NCBI RefSeq assembly: GCF_003493605.1
Contig: NZ_QQKA01000007.1
Coordinates: 51,960-115,959, forward strand
Source of the DNA: Haemophilus haemolyticus
GTDB taxonomy: Bacteria > Pseudomonadota > Gammaproteobacteria > Enterobacterales > Pasteurellaceae
DNA length: 64,000 nt
Direction: 5' to 3'
A program made the translations under genes and the position numbers. Every line of letters starts with the position of its first letter. The first letter of the stretch is position 1. Of the stretch, positions 35,849 through 46,750 are shown piece by piece. Below the pieces are notes generated by a model. That model worked only from the letters and a program-made list of their open reading frames with translations. It did not search any database and had not been told where the DNA came from.

Positions 35849-36556
35849 ATGAAATTAAACTCTCCGATCTTTAATGATCAACAAAAACGTCGTGCAATCA
35901 TCTGGCTCAGCTTTTTCCACATATTCATCATTGCCGCAAGCAATTACTTTGTTCAAATCCCTTTTGAAATCACGCTAAAATTAACCGCACTTGGTGCAGC
36001 AAACGATTTTTCTTTCCACAGCACTTGGGGAACGCTCACATTCCCATTTATCTTTTTAGCTACCGATTTAACTGTACGCATTTTCGGTGCGGAAGATGCG
36101 AGAAAAATCATCTTCGTGGTGATGTTTCCTGCACTTATTGTAAGTTACGTCATATCGGTTTTATTCTCTGAAAGCAAATTCCAAGGTTTCGAATCATTAA
36201 CGCATTTTGATCTGTTTGTATTCCGTATTGCTATTGCGAGCTTTGCAGCTTACGTTATAGGACAATTACTTGATGTGATCGTATTTAACCGCTTACGCCA
36301 GTTAAAAACATGGTGGGTGGCGCCAACTAGCTCAATGACATTCGGTTCAATGGCGGATACGTTTGTTTTCTTCAGTATCGCCTTCTACCAAAGTGCAGAT
36401 CCGTTCATGGCTGAACACTGGGCACAACTCGGCTTTGTAGATTATCTATTTAAATTATTTATAGGAATTATCTTGTTCGTCCCAGCCTATGGCGTAGTAT
36501 TAAATGTCATTTTACGAAAACTACAAATGCTCGTAGCGGAACGCGTTCCTGCATAA
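35849..36556 (+). CDS. yhhQ: Queuosine precursor transporter YhhQ
   Basis: 235 aa, six membrane spans, VUT-1/YhhQ family (FLATDLTVRIFGAEDARKI; WVAPTSSMTFGSMADTFVFF). It imports preQ0/preQ1 for tRNA queuosine. It stands alone behind a preQ1 riboswitch, which supports the substrate assignment directly. Related genes in the window: queH, tgt and queA. Confidence 0.95.
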   Translation: MKLNSPIFNDQQKRRAIIWLSFFHIFIIAASNYFVQIPFEITLKLTALGAANDFSFHSTWGTLTFPFIFLATDLTVRIFGAEDARKIIFVVMFPALIVSYVISVLFSESKFQGFESLTHFDLFVFRIAIASFAAYVIGQLLDVIVFNRLRQLKTWWVAPTSSMTFGSMADTFVFFSIAFYQSADPFMAEHWAQLGFVDYLFKLFIGIILFVPAYGVVLNVILRKLQMLVAERVPA

Positions 36557-36581
36557 ACCAAATTTCTGGCGCATATAAAAC

Positions 36582-36613
36582 AATTAACCCCGCTCTTTTA
36601 AGTGGGGTTAATT
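36582..36613 (+). terminator. Hairpin downstream of yhhQ
   Basis: A 10-bp stem AATTAACCCC (36582-36591) / GGGGTTAATT (36604-36613) with a 12-nt loop. The following T-run is poor, so termination may be partial. Confidence 0.6.
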
Positions 36614-36830
36614 ACTAAAAAGCTCATTAAATCGCTTGGGAGCGCCATAAAGTCTTCACATTATATTCTCTACACTTACATTGCTAAAGTAGCGCGGTAA
36701 AAAGTATAAATTTATAACCGCACTTTTTTATATCAAAAAAACATATTTTCTAGCTAAAAGTTATTGGCGCTACCTTCTTATTTTTTTAGAAAATACCGAC
36801 CTACTTAGTTCTAAAATAGAAGGAATATTT

Positions 36831-37874
36831 ATGCTTTTAACCGGATTACTTTGCGGAATTTTACTCGGATTTGTGATGCAGCGTGGGCGCTTTTGTATTA
36901 CTGGCGCATTTCGCGATATGTATGTCACCAAAAATAACAAAATGTTTGTAGCCCTTCTATTGGCGATTACCGTGCAATCCATCGGTTTCTTTCTCTTAAA
37001 AGAAATCGGTGTATTAAATGTCGATCCGGCTGAAAATTTTGCCTTTTTAGCGGTGATTATCGGTGCCTTTGTGTTTGGTGTCGGCATTGTTCTCGCTGGC
37101 GGTTGTGCAACTGGCACATGGTACCGAGCTGCAGAAGGCTTAGTCGGCAGTTGGGTCGCGTTATTCACTTATATGTTATTAAGTGCCATCATGCGCACTG
37201 GCCCATTAGGTGAACTTAATAAAACCTTACGCAGTATCAATATTGAACAACGCAATATTTACGATACATTCGGTATTTCACCTTGGTGGTTAGTCGCATT
37301 ATTAACTTTAGTGACAGCTTTCTATGTATACAAATATCTCAGCAAACCAAGCGCAAAAGTCGCGGCATTAAAACCAAAGAAAACGGGACTTGCCCACTTA
37401 TTATTTGAAAAACGCTGGCACCCATTTTTCTCTGCCTTATTAATCGGATTAATCGCACTTGCCGCTTGGCCATTAAGTGTTGCTACTGGTCGTGAGTTCG
37501 GACTTGGGATCACTGGCCCATCAGCCAATATCATGCAATTCCTTGTTACTGGCGACGGTAAATTTATTAACTGGGGCGTATTCTTAGTCTTAGGGATTTT
37601 TATTGGGTCATTCATCGGCGCTAAAGCAAGCAATGAATTCCGTGTCCGCGTACCGGATGCCACCACGATTCTACGCAGCGGACTCGGCGGTATTCTCATG
37701 GGCATCGGTGCAACCCTTGCGGGTGGCTGCTCTATCGGTAATGGCTTAGTCGAAACCGCCTTTTTCTCTTGGCAAGGTTGGGTCTCATTGCCATTGATGA
37801 TTCTCGGCACTTGGGTGGCCGCCTACTTCACCATTATCCGTCCACAACGTTTAAAATTAACAAAAGCATCATAA
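36831..37874 (+). CDS. tsuA: Thiosulfate/sulfur-compound transporter TsuA (YeeE/YedE family)
   Basis: 347 aa, about nine spans. Conserved Cys motifs VLAGGCATGTWYRAAEG and TLAGGCSIGNGLVE are those of YeeE/TsuA, which passes thiosulfate by transient thiol contacts. The GGAATATTT region provides the ribosome site. It is directly coupled (9 bases) to a TusA-like gene, the tsuA-tsuB pair. It supplies reduced sulfur that CysK-type enzymes can use. Confidence 0.88.
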   Translation: MLLTGLLCGILLGFVMQRGRFCITGAFRDMYVTKNNKMFVALLLAITVQSIGFFLLKEIGVLNVDPAENFAFLAVIIGAFVFGVGIVLAGGCATGTWYRAAEGLVGSWVALFTYMLLSAIMRTGPLGELNKTLRSINIEQRNIYDTFGISPWWLVALLTLVTAFYVYKYLSKPSAKVAALKPKKTGLAHLLFEKRWHPFFSALLIGLIALAAWPLSVATGREFGLGITGPSANIMQFLVTGDGKFINWGVFLVLGIFIGSFIGAKASNEFRVRVPDATTILRSGLGGILMGIGATLAGGCSIGNGLVETAFFSWQGWVSLPLMILGTWVAAYFTIIRPQRLKLTKAS

Positions 37875-37883
37875 GGAGTTTAT

Positions 37884-38105
37884 ATGATCGTTAAATTACC
37901 AACACTCGGCCTTGTTTGCCCATTTCCTCTCGTTGAAGCCAAGGAAGCAATGGCTAAGTTAAATAAAGGCGATGGCCTAGAAATTGAATTTGACTGCACA
38001 CAAGCCACTGAAGCCATTCCCGCTTGGGCAGCTGAAGAAGGTTATGAAGTGACAAACTTCGAGCAAATTGATGATGCAAAATGGTCAATTACGGTGATTA
38101 AATAA
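37884..38105 (+). CDS. tsuB: TusA-family sulfur carrier TsuB (YeeD-like)
   Basis: 73 aa. LGLVCPFPLVEAKEAM holds the CPxP active-site Cys of TusA/SirA proteins. An AAGGAG site lies in the short gap to tsuA. It takes sulfur from the transporter; a distinct TusA-like gene lies at 52366-52587. Its stop codon abuts a large hairpin. Confidence 0.88.
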   Translation: MIVKLPTLGLVCPFPLVEAKEAMAKLNKGDGLEIEFDCTQATEAIPAWAAEEGYEVTNFEQIDDAKWSITVIK

Positions 38106-38106
38106 T

Positions 38107-38164
38107 AAAAAAGTAAACTGCCCCCAAAAACCTGTCCAACTTTTTGGGGGCAGTTCACTTTTTT
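38107..38164. terminator. 24-bp hairpin terminator made of IS-end-like sequence
   Basis: Arms 38107-38130 and 38141-38164 pair with one mismatch around a 10-nt loop (CCTGTCCAAC), with A- and T-runs at both ends. It ends both tsuB (+) and the YhcH gene (-). The minus strand contains CTGCCCCCAAAAAGTTGGAC, which resembles inverted repeats of IS150-group IS3 elements, including the one at 63879. Confidence 0.85.
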
Positions 38165-38169
38165 CGAAG

Positions 38170-38685
<516 letters not shown>

Positions 38686-38712
38686 TTAAATGAAATAAAG
38701 CCACCGATTACA

Positions 38713-39555
38713 TCATCTCTTTTGATTAGTCCAACTTGCTTTTATAGTACCAAGCGGAAGAGAGCAAATATCTTGCCAACTTATTGAAGCATAAAGCCTA
38801 AACAACGAAATTACGGCACTAACACAAGCATTTTCAGAAAAAATATTATCAAGAGGCTTATGAGGACCTGTAAAATGAAAAATAACAGGAGAAATATCAA
38901 AACTATTAATTGAAATCATATGATCTAATTGGAAATTATAACGCTTATCTAATGGAATCCACTGATCTTTAAAATAGTAATTTAGAATATCTTGATCGCC
39001 GTAAATTAAACTTTCTTTTAATTGGGTATGTAATGTAATTAATTCTTTAGAAAATGATGAAATTCCTAATTGATACTTATCCATATTAAAATATAAAACA
39101 CCAGCATTGAAATAGTCCTTATTTTTATAAGGATGACCAATGCGAGTTACATAATGATCTAAAACTGCAGCTAATGAATGACGAGAGAAATCTAAGCATT
39201 CAAAAGGATGTGTAATATTACCATTAATTACAATATCACAATCAAGATAAATCCAATAAGGAATATCACTATAATGAAGTAAGCGATCAATATAAAATCT
39301 TAAATAAGTAGCAGAAGTAATATAATTATTTGCACTGAAAGAATCTAATTCTGATTTATCTATATGGACTAATTGTAATGTTGAATAACGTTTAGCAAAA
39401 TAAGGTTGAAGATCATTTTGCCACGATTCAGAAATATCTCCTGTATGTAAAATAAAAACAGAGAGATTTTCATTGTGCATTAATAAAGATTTCAGTGTGA
39501 TTTCTACATAAGGAAGATAATTGGCATCACTAGCCATCATTACATTATATTTCAT
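38713..39555 (-). CDS. Glycosyltransferase family 8 (LgtC-like), probably LOS biosynthesis
   Basis: 280 aa from ATG 39555 (MKYNVMMASDANYLPYV); the frame extends to a TTG 33 bases earlier. N-terminal MMASDANYLPYVEITLKSLL and the DxD motif WIYLDCDIVINGNI bind UDP-sugar and Mn; YFNAGVLYFNMDKY is also typical of GT8. In Haemophilus such enzymes add galactose or glucose to lipooligosaccharide. The gene is more AT-rich than its neighbours and has no 5' tetranucleotide repeat, so it is not of the phase-variable type. Probably accessory. Confidence 0.85.
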   Translation of the reverse strand: MKYNVMMASDANYLPYVEITLKSLLMHNENLSVFILHTGDISESWQNDLQPYFAKRYSTLQLVHIDKSELDSFSANNYITSATYLRFYIDRLLHYSDIPYWIYLDCDIVINGNITHPFECLDFSRHSLAAVLDHYVTRIGHPYKNKDYFNAGVLYFNMDKYQLGISSFSKELITLHTQLKESLIYGDQDILNYYFKDQWIPLDKRYNFQLDHMISINSFDISPVIFHFTGPHKPLDNIFSENACVSAVISLFRLYASISWQDICSLPLGTIKASWTNQKR

Positions 39556-39671
39556 ATAAAAGAACCTAATTGCAGAGAGAACAATCAATTTTTAGGAGGA
39601 AAATACTGTCGCAACAATAATAACAAGTTGGCAATGTGAAATAAAGTTAGCCATTAAAGCCAAACATCCTG

Positions 39672-39677
39672 TATAAT
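39672..39677 (+). promoter_or_regulatory. -10 element of pnp promoter
   Basis: A perfect TATAAT with a weak -35, about 150 bases before pnp. The predicted leader contains the long hairpin at 39706-39777. Confidence 0.5.
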
Positions 39678-39705
39678 GCACGAGCTTTATTTTCTACATT
39701 AGCGT

Positions 39706-39777
39706 GCGGCTATCAAAAGAAATTTTTAAACGCCCAAAGTGCGGTCATTTCTTCGAGAGATTTCTTTTGCTAGTCGC
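39706..39777 (+). promoter_or_regulatory. Long leader hairpin of pnp mRNA (possible RNase III site)
   Basis: Arms 39706-39725 and 39758-39777 are complementary at about 17 of 20 positions and enclose a USS. E. coli pnp is autoregulated through an RNase III-cut leader hairpin at the same place, so an equivalent role is likely. Confidence 0.65.
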
Positions 39778-39827
39778 AATCTGGAAAATAAGGCATTGTT
39801 TTTAATATAAATTTTAAGGAAAACATT

Positions 39828-41957
39828 GTGAATCCAATTGTTAAACAATTTAAATACGGTCAGCATACCGTTACTCTAGAAACTGGTGCAATTGCACGTC
39901 AAGCAACTGCTGCTGTGATGGCAAGTATGGACGATACCACGGTATTCGTGACTGTTGTTGCTAAAAAAGATGTAAAAGAAGGTCAAGACTTCTTCCCATT
40001 AACCGTAAACTACCAAGAGCGTACTTATGCGGCGGGTAAAATCCCTGGTGGTTTCTTCAAACGTGAAGGTCGTCCATCTGAAGGCGAAACTTTAATTGCA
40101 CGTTTAATCGACCGTCCAATTCGCCCATTATTCCCTGAAGGTTTCTTCAACGAAATCCAAGTCGTGGCAACTGTGGTTTCTGTAAACCCGCAAATCAGCC
40201 CAGACTTAGTGGCAATGATCGGTGCCTCTGCAGCATTAACCTTATCTGGTGTGCCTTTCAATGGCCCTATTGGTGCGGCGCGTGTTGGTTTTATCGATAA
40301 CCAATTCGTATTAAACCCAACGATGGCTGAACAAAAACAAAGCCGTTTAGACTTAGTAGTTGCAGGTACTGACAAAGCCGTATTAATGGTTGAATCTGAA
40401 GCCAACGTTTTAACTGAAGAACAAATGTTAGCGGCGGTCGTATTCGGTCATCAACAACAACAAGTTGTAGTTGAAGCAATCAAAGAATTTGCAAAAGAAG
40501 CGGGCAAACCACGTTGGGATTGGGTTGCGCTACAACCAAACACAGATTTAATCAACAAAGTAAAAGCGATTGCTGAAGCACGTTTAGGCGATGCATACCG
40601 CATTACTGAAAAACAAGCTCGTTACGAACAAATCGATGCGATTAAAGCAGATGTGATTGCACAAATCACAGCTGAAGATGAAGAAATCATCGAAGGTAAA
40701 ATCGTGGATATTTTTACCGCACTTGAAAGCCAAATCGTTCGTGGCCGTATCATTGCAGGAGAACCACGTATTGATGGCCGTACCGTTGATACCGTTCGTG
40801 CATTAGATATTTGCACAGGTGTATTACCACGTACTCACGGTTCTGCAATTTTCACCCGTGGTGAAACGCAAGCATTAGCTGTTGCGACTTTAGGTACCGA
40901 ACGTGATGCACAAATCATTGATGAATTAACAGGCGAACGCCAAGATCACTTCTTATTCCATTATAATTTCCCTCCATATTCTGTAGGCGAAACAGGAATG
41001 ATTGGTTCGCCAAAACGTCGTGAGATCGGTCACGGTCGTTTAGCAAAACGTGGTGTAGCAGCGGTTATGCCTAGCCTTGCGGAATTCCCGTATGTCGTGC
41101 GTGTTGTCTCTGAAATCACTGAGTCTAACGGTTCTTCTTCTATGGCATCTGTATGTGGTGCGTCTTTAGCATTAATGGATGCGGGTGTACCAATCAAAGC
41201 TGCTGTTGCAGGAATCGCAATGGGATTAGTGAAAGAAGAAGATAAATTTGTGGTGCTTTCAGATATTTTAGGCGATGAAGACCATTTGGGCGATATGGAC
41301 TTTAAAGTGGCAGGTACACGTGAAGGTGTCACTGCACTTCAAATGGACATTAAAATTGAAGGTATTACCCCCGAAATTATGCAAATTGCATTAAACCAAG
41401 CGAAGAGTGCGCGTATGCACATTCTTGGTGTAATGGAACAAGCAATCCCTGCTCCACGTGCTGATATTTCTGACTACGCACCACGTATCTATACAATGAA
41501 AATTGATCCTAAAAAAATCAAAGACGTGATTGGTAAAGGTGGTGCAACAATTCGTTCACTAACTGAAGAAACTGGCACTTCTATCGATATTGATGACGAT
41601 GGTACAGTGAAAATTGCCGCAGTCGATGGTAACGCTGCGAAAAACGTAATGGGACGCATTGAAGAAATCGTTGCAGAAGTTGAAGCTGGCGCAATTTACA
41701 AAGGTAAAGTTACTCGTCTTGCTGATTTTGGTGCATTCGTAGCAATCGTTGGAAATAAAGAAGGTTTAGTTCATATTTCTCAAATTGCTGAAGAGCGTGT
41801 AGAAAAAGTTAGCGATTACCTCCAAGTGGGTCAAGAAGTAAACGTAAAAGTTGTTGAAATCGATCGTCAAGGTCGTATTCGTTTAACAATGAAAGACTTG
41901 GCTCCAAAACAAGAAACTGAAATTAACCAAGAAATGTCTTCCGAAGAACAGAAATAA
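39828..41957 (+). CDS. pnp: Polynucleotide phosphorylase PNPase
   Basis: 709 aa with a GTG start (TTAAGGAAAACATT upstream). Two RNase PH domains ([25 protein letters not shown] motif near 45; second core with [12 protein letters not shown]), then KH ([16 protein letters not shown]) and S1 ([15 protein letters not shown]). It degrades RNA 3'-5' in the degradosome. nlpI and deaD follow, as in E. coli. Confidence 0.97.
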   Translation: MNPIVKQFKYGQHTVTLETGAIARQATAAVMASMDDTTVFVTVVAKKDVKEGQDFFPLTVNYQERTYAAGKIPGGFFKREGRPSEGETLIARLIDRPIRPLFPEGFFNEIQVVATVVSVNPQISPDLVAMIGASAALTLSGVPFNGPIGAARVGFIDNQFVLNPTMAEQKQSRLDLVVAGTDKAVLMVESEANVLTEEQMLAAVVFGHQQQQVVVEAIKEFAKEAGKPRWDWVALQPNTDLINKVKAIAEARLGDAYRITEKQARYEQIDAIKADVIAQITAEDEEIIEGKIVDIFTALESQIVRGRIIAGEPRIDGRTVDTVRALDICTGVLPRTHGSAIFTRGETQALAVATLGTERDAQIIDELTGERQDHFLFHYNFPPYSVGETGMIGSPKRREIGHGRLAKRGVAAVMPSLAEFPYVVRVVSEITESNGSSSMASVCGASLALMDAGVPIKAAVAGIAMGLVKEEDKFVVLSDILGDEDHLGDMDFKVAGTREGVTALQMDIKIEGITPEIMQIALNQAKSARMHILGVMEQAIPAPRADISDYAPRIYTMKIDPKKIKDVIGKGGATIRSLTEETGTSIDIDDDGTVKIAAVDGNAAKNVMGRIEEIVAEVEAGAIYKGKVTRLADFGAFVAIVGNKEGLVHISQIAEERVEKVSDYLQVGQEVNVKVVEIDRQGRIRLTMKDLAPKQETEINQEMSSEEQK

Positions 41958-42038
41958 TCTTGGAATATCGAATCAAAACTTGACAGCAACAGCTGCCAAG
42001 TTTTGTTGTTTTCCAACTTTTAGGCATAAAGAAAGCAA

Positions 42039-42971
42039 ATGTGGTGTTTTCGCTTATCTCGCCATTTTATAGTCTATTTATTTAGCTTATGTGCGATCTT
42101 ACTCCTTGCAGGCTGTGTTCAGTCTAGGGGCGGTTTTGTGTCTAAAAATCATGTTGTATTGGCTGAACAAAATCCGAATATGCACTTTGAACAAGAAGTG
42201 ATGATCGTACGATTAAGCCAAGTACTACTGGTTGGAAAAATGAGTAATGAAGAACGAGCATCGCTACATTTTGAACGTGGCGTACTCTATGATTCCCTTG
42301 GATTATGGGGACTTGCTCGTTACGATTTTACTCAAGCCCTTGCATTACAGCCGAAAATGGCTTCTGTGTACAATTACTTAGGGCTTTATTTATTGCTTGA
42401 AGAAGATTACGACGGTGCATTGGATGCTTTCAATACGGTGTTTGAATTAGATTCAGGTTATGACTATACCCACCTTAATCGTGGTTTAAATTTTTATTAT
42501 GTAGGACGCTACCCTCTTGCTCAGCAAGATTTCTTACAGTTCTACCAAGCCGATACAAAAGATCCCTATCGTGTCTTATGGCTATATTTGAACGAACAAA
42601 AATTAAAACCACAAGAAGCCCAAACAAACCTTGTTGAACGAGCAAAAGGGCTATCAGAGGACTTCTGGGGTACACATATCGTTCAATATTACTTAGGACA
42701 CATCTCTGTAGAAGAATTACAACAACGTGCAAGTGAATTTGCCGAAAATTCACAACAATATGCTGAAATTCTCACAGAAACCTATTTTTATCTAGCAAAA
42801 CAAAAACTCAATGTAGGGCTAGTAGATGAAGCGGCAGCTTTATTTAAACTAGCTATGGCAAATCAGGTTTATAACTTTGTTGAGTATCGTTTTGCTGCGT
42901 TTGAACTAATGAAATTAAAACCAGTTCAAACAGAAGACGAAAAAGAAGAGAAAAGTGCGGTGGCAAAATAA
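42039..42971 (+). CDS. nlpI: Lipoprotein NlpI (TPR)
   Basis: 310 aa. Lipobox ILLLAGC ends the signal peptide. TPR repeats follow (e.g. FERGVLYDSLGLWGLARYDF). NlpI is an outer-membrane lipoprotein adaptor that guides the Prc protease to peptidoglycan hydrolases. It sits between pnp and deaD as in enterobacteria. Confidence 0.93.
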   Translation: MWCFRLSRHFIVYLFSLCAILLLAGCVQSRGGFVSKNHVVLAEQNPNMHFEQEVMIVRLSQVLLVGKMSNEERASLHFERGVLYDSLGLWGLARYDFTQALALQPKMASVYNYLGLYLLLEEDYDGALDAFNTVFELDSGYDYTHLNRGLNFYYVGRYPLAQQDFLQFYQADTKDPYRVLWLYLNEQKLKPQEAQTNLVERAKGLSEDFWGTHIVQYYLGHISVEELQQRASEFAENSQQYAEILTETYFYLAKQKLNVGLVDEAAALFKLAMANQVYNFVEYRFAAFELMKLKPVQTEDEKEEKSAVAK

Positions 42972-42973
42972 GC

Positions 42974-43126
42974 ACTTAGGGTAGGTATATCCTAAGTTAT
43001 GCAAAGCGGTTCTCCTTTGGAGAACTACTCTCCTCCAACGAGGCAGCACTAAAATTAGCCTAGAGTATATTTACCCTAGGACTACGTTTTAATAGCAACA
43101 TAAACCCGAAAGCCCGTTGAGCTTTC
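42974..43126 (+). promoter_or_regulatory. Structured deaD leader with alternative pairings
   Basis: Four local hairpins: ACTTAGG 42974-42980/CCTAAGT 42991-42997; GTTCTCC 43009-43015/GGAGAAC 43019-43025; CCTAG 43059-43063/CTAGG 43076-43080; GAAAGC 43108-43113/GCTTTC 43121-43126. A 9-bp long-range helix of 42975-42983 with 43072-43080 would exclude the first and third. The first hairpin may also act as the nlpI terminator. Confidence 0.5.
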
Positions 43127-43149
43127 CTTATTTATATTCGAGTATTTTA

Positions 43150-44991
43150 ATGACTGACAAAATTACTTTTAATGACTTAGGCTTACCTGAGTTCATCTTA
43201 AAAGCTGTTTCTGACTTAGGTTTTGAAACCCCTTCTCCAATTCAACAAGCTTGTATCCCACATTTGCTCAGTGGCAATGATGTGCTAGGTATGGCACAAA
43301 CGGGTAGTGGTAAAACCGCTGCTTTTGCACTGCCTTTATTAGCACAAATCGATCCAAGTGAAAAACATCCACAAATGTTAGTAATGGCACCTACTCGCGA
43401 ACTTGCTATTCAAGTTGCCGATGCTTGCGAACAATTTGTTAAATATGCGCATGGCACTCGAATTGTTACCTTATATGGCGGGCAACGTTATGACATCCAA
43501 CTTCGTGCATTAAAACAAGGCGCACAAGTGGTTGTGGGTACACCAGGTCGTATTCTTGACCATATTCGCCGCGGAACATTAAATCTTTCTGAACTTCGTT
43601 TTATTGTATTAGATGAAGCCGATGAAATGCTACGTATGGGTTTCATTGATGATGTAGAAACCGTGATGGCTGAATTACCAGAAAATCATCAAACTGCATT
43701 ATTCTCTGCAACAATGCCTGAACCGATCCGTCGTATTACGAAACGTTTTATGAATGATCCACAAGAAGTGAAGATCAAAGTAAATAACGAAAATGCACCA
43801 GATATCGACCAAAGTTGTTGGTATGTGCACGGCGTGCGTAAAAATGAAGCCCTTCTTCGTTTCTTAGAAGTGGAAGATTTTGATGCGGCGATTATTTTTG
43901 CCCGCACTAAAACAGGCACCTTAGACATTACAGAACTACTTGAGAAAAATGGTTTCCGTTCCGCCGCACTTAATGGCGATATGACACAACAATTACGCGA
44001 ACAAACCCTCGATCGTTTACGTAACGGCAGTTTAGATATTGTTGTGGCAACCGATGTGGCTGCTCGTGGTATTGATATTGAACGTATCAGCCTTGTGGTA
44101 AACTACGACATTCCGCTGGATGCAGAATCTTATGTACACCGAATTGGGCGTACTGGTCGTGCAGGTCGTTCTGGTCGTGCTTTATTATTCGTTGAACCTC
44201 GTGAGCGTCGTTTACTTCGTAATATTGAACACCTAATGAAAAAAGGTATCAATGAAGTAGAATTGCCAAATCATCTTGTGTTACAAGAATGCCGCCGCAA
44301 AAAATTCGTTGCAAAAATTACGAAACAACTTGAACATCACGATTTAGAGCAATATCGTAGTTTATTAGAAGACTTATTCACAGCCGATCAGGATCAAGAA
44401 GATATTGCTGCAGCAATGTTAATGTTGCTACAAGGCAAACAAAAATTAATTCTTCCTCCAGATCCGCCAATGGAAAAACGTCGTCGTGAACGTAATGAAC
44501 GCGGTGATCGCCGTGAAAATCCACGTTCAGCTGAACGTCGTGGCGAACGTAAAGGCTATGGAAATCCACAACCAATGGATTTATATCGTATCGAAGTCGG
44601 TCGTGCAGATGGTGTAGAAGTTCGTCATATCGTTGGTGCGATTGCTAACGAAGGCGATATTAACAGCCGTTATATTGGTCATATTAAACTTTATGATGAT
44701 TACACTACCGTTGAATTGCCACAAGGTATGCCGAAAGAATTATTGCAACAATTCGGAAAAACACGCGTATTGAATAAACAAATGCAAATGTCTTTCTTAG
44801 GTGCAGTAAAATCCGATAATTCTCGTGGCAGCGATGATTTTAACGGTAAACGTAAAGGTCGTGGTAGCGATTTCCGTGGAGAACGCGGACGTGAACGTGG
44901 CAATGATAATCGTGGAAATCGTAAATTTAATGAAAAAAGTAACCGCACTTTTAGCGACAAACCACGTCGTGATCGTAGATCATCATTCTAA
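43150..44991 (+). CDS. deaD: Cold-shock DEAD-box RNA helicase DeaD/CsdA
   Basis: 613 aa from ATG 43150 ([12 protein letters not shown]); an upstream in-frame extension of 11 codons is not conserved. Q-motif [39 protein letters not shown], and [11 protein letters not shown] are all present; then an RNA-binding domain (about 485-560) and a Gly/Arg/Asn-rich basic tail. It unwinds RNA in ribosome assembly and mRNA decay with PNPase. Confidence 0.97.
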   Translation: MTDKITFNDLGLPEFILKAVSDLGFETPSPIQQACIPHLLSGNDVLGMAQTGSGKTAAFALPLLAQIDPSEKHPQMLVMAPTRELAIQVADACEQFVKYAHGTRIVTLYGGQRYDIQLRALKQGAQVVVGTPGRILDHIRRGTLNLSELRFIVLDEADEMLRMGFIDDVETVMAELPENHQTALFSATMPEPIRRITKRFMNDPQEVKIKVNNENAPDIDQSCWYVHGVRKNEALLRFLEVEDFDAAIIFARTKTGTLDITELLEKNGFRSAALNGDMTQQLREQTLDRLRNGSLDIVVATDVAARGIDIERISLVVNYDIPLDAESYVHRIGRTGRAGRSGRALLFVEPRERRLLRNIEHLMKKGINEVELPNHLVLQECRRKKFVAKITKQLEHHDLEQYRSLLEDLFTADQDQEDIAAAMLMLLQGKQKLILPPDPPMEKRRRERNERGDRRENPRSAERRGERKGYGNPQPMDLYRIEVGRADGVEVRHIVGAIANEGDINSRYIGHIKLYDDYTTVELPQGMPKELLQQFGKTRVLNKQMQMSFLGAVKSDNSRGSDDFNGKRKGRGSDFRGERGRERGNDNRGNRKFNEKSNRTFSDKPRRDRRSSF

Positions 44992-45022
44992 AAATAAATC
45001 GTCTGATATTTTACATACGCTT

Positions 45023-45052
45023 AGCCTCTTGAACCTCAAGGGGCTTTTTATT
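45023..45052 (+). terminator. Rho-independent terminator of deaD
   Basis: A 10-bp stem (45023-45032 / 45036-45045, one G-U pair) with a 3-nt loop, then TTTTTATTG. Confidence 0.9.
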
Positions 45053-45108
45053 GTCTATAGTGAAAGTTTTGGCTACAATCCCATAACTTTTTTATATAGG
45101 AAAAATCA

Positions 45109-46557
45109 TTGAAAGGTCTTTTTTTACGTATTATTACTGCTCTAGCTTTATTATTTTGGGCTATTGATATGGTATTCCCATGGCAATTTTTACGTCATAC
45201 TGAAGAAAATCATTATGCTGCAATTCAATCGAGGGGAGCACTTTATGTAGGCACAATAAATAACCAGATTTCTTATTTTACCAATAACGATGGCGAACGA
45301 GGCTTTGAATATGAATTAGCCAAAGCATTTGCTGATACTTTGGGTGTAGAACTCAAAATGAAAACTTTCGATAATCAAGAGCAGTTATTTGATGAACTTG
45401 ATAAACATAATATTGATTTAGCTGCCGCCCATCTTTTATATCATCCTAAAAATGCAGAACGTTTCCAAATAGGCCCAGCATATCATTCTGATTCATGGCA
45501 ATTAGCTTATCGAAAAAATGAAAATCGCCCTAAAAATTTAGGTGCCGTAAAGAAAGATATTTATATCTCAAATAATTTAACATTAGAAGAAACGCTAAAA
45601 GAATTACAAACACAATATCCACAATTAACTTGGAAAAAAAATCAAGCACTCACTCAAGAAGAGCTATTACTACAACTGGCTGAAGGCAAAATTCCTTACG
45701 TTATTGCAAATTCTATTGATATTGCTGCAATTCAACAAATAAAACCAGAATTAGCCATTGCCTTTGATATTACTGATGAAGCAAACGTTCACTGGTATTT
45801 ACCCAATAGCCCCTACCGTGATCTGCAAACGGCTTTACTCAATTTTATGAATAATGCCGAAGAAACGGGGCTTTTAGATAATTTAAAAGAAAAATATTTA
45901 GGACATATTTCACAATTTGATTACGTGGATACGCGTTCTTATATGAACGCGATTGAAAATACACTGCCGCAATATTCACCGTTTTTTGAAAAATATCAGG
46001 GAGAATTAGATTGGCGGTTACTCGCAGCAGTGGCTTATCAAGAATCCCATTGGGATCCTGACGCAACATCGCCAACTGGCGTACGTGGCATAATGATGCT
46101 CACCAAAAATACCGCACAACATATGAAAATCAGTGATAGAACAAATCCTGAACAAAGTATTAAAGCAGGTTCAGAATATTTACACTGGTTGATTAGTCAG
46201 CTTCCTGAAAGCATTGAAAAGGAAGAAAGAATTTGGTTTGCCTTAGTTGCCTATAACATAGGACTCGGTCATTTAATTGATGCACGTCGTTTAACTCAAA
46301 ATCTTGGAGGAAATCCAGATAATTGGCTCGATGTGAAAAAAAATCTGCCTTTATTAGCCGAAAAACGCTATTATTCCCAACTCAAATACGGCTATGCTAG
46401 GGGCTATGAAGCCTATCAATATGTAGAAAATATTCGCCGCTATATGAATAGCATCGTAAATTATCATCGAGTCCAAGAAAATCAAATAATAAATGATAAT
46501 GCAAGCAACGAAAGTGCGGTTAAAAATTTAGAAGAAATAAAAGAAAATAAGGATTAA
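45109..46557 (+). CDS. mltF: Membrane-bound lytic murein transglycosylase F (MltF)
   Basis: 482 aa with a TTG start (ATAGGAAAAATCA upstream). N-terminal signal/anchor (to about residue 25), a solute-binding-protein-like domain (about 40-265) and a C-terminal SLT domain (about 290-440). The SLT part has [21 protein letters not shown] with the catalytic Glu. It cleaves peptidoglycan with 1,6-anhydro product formation. The N-terminal domain acts as a regulatory sensor in homologues. Confidence 0.93.
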   Translation: MKGLFLRIITALALLFWAIDMVFPWQFLRHTEENHYAAIQSRGALYVGTINNQISYFTNNDGERGFEYELAKAFADTLGVELKMKTFDNQEQLFDELDKHNIDLAAAHLLYHPKNAERFQIGPAYHSDSWQLAYRKNENRPKNLGAVKKDIYISNNLTLEETLKELQTQYPQLTWKKNQALTQEELLLQLAEGKIPYVIANSIDIAAIQQIKPELAIAFDITDEANVHWYLPNSPYRDLQTALLNFMNNAEETGLLDNLKEKYLGHISQFDYVDTRSYMNAIENTLPQYSPFFEKYQGELDWRLLAAVAYQESHWDPDATSPTGVRGIMMLTKNTAQHMKISDRTNPEQSIKAGSEYLHWLISQLPESIEKEERIWFALVAYNIGLGHLIDARRLTQNLGGNPDNWLDVKKNLPLLAEKRYYSQLKYGYARGYEAYQYVENIRRYMNSIVNYHRVQENQIINDNASNESAVKNLEEIKENKD

Positions 46558-46561
46558 TAAA

Positions 46562-46714
46562 ATGGTAAAACGCAAAACTTTTCTTAAAAAGAAAGCTAAT
46601 TTACAACAAAGTTCTTTATCACGAAATCTACGTTTAAGACGTTTAAAACACCGCAAACAAAAACAATTTTCGAGACATTCATTACAATTTGTCGTACAAG
46701 AAATTTGTTGTTAA
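46562..46714 (+). CDS. 50-residue highly basic protein of unknown function
   Basis: An ORF starting 4 bases after mltF with AAGGA upstream at usual spacing. 17 of 50 residues are Lys, Arg or His (MVKRKTFLKKKANLQQSS...; RLRRLKHRKQKQFSRH), ending in CC. The composition resembles a nucleic-acid- or ribosome-binding protein. The USS-like hairpin at 46751-46798 would terminate the unit. No family is recognised; the coupling to mltF and the good ribosome site argue that it is translated. Confidence 0.6.
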   Translation: MVKRKTFLKKKANLQQSSLSRNLRLRRLKHRKQKQFSRHSLQFVVQEICC

Positions 46715-46750
46715 GTAACCTATTTTTCTTATCAAAATAAATAAAAAAAT

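Noticed and set aside
38107..38164. Complete IS or active MITE at the tsuB terminator
   Set aside because: No transposase, no target duplication; only 58 bases that also work as a plain bidirectional terminator.
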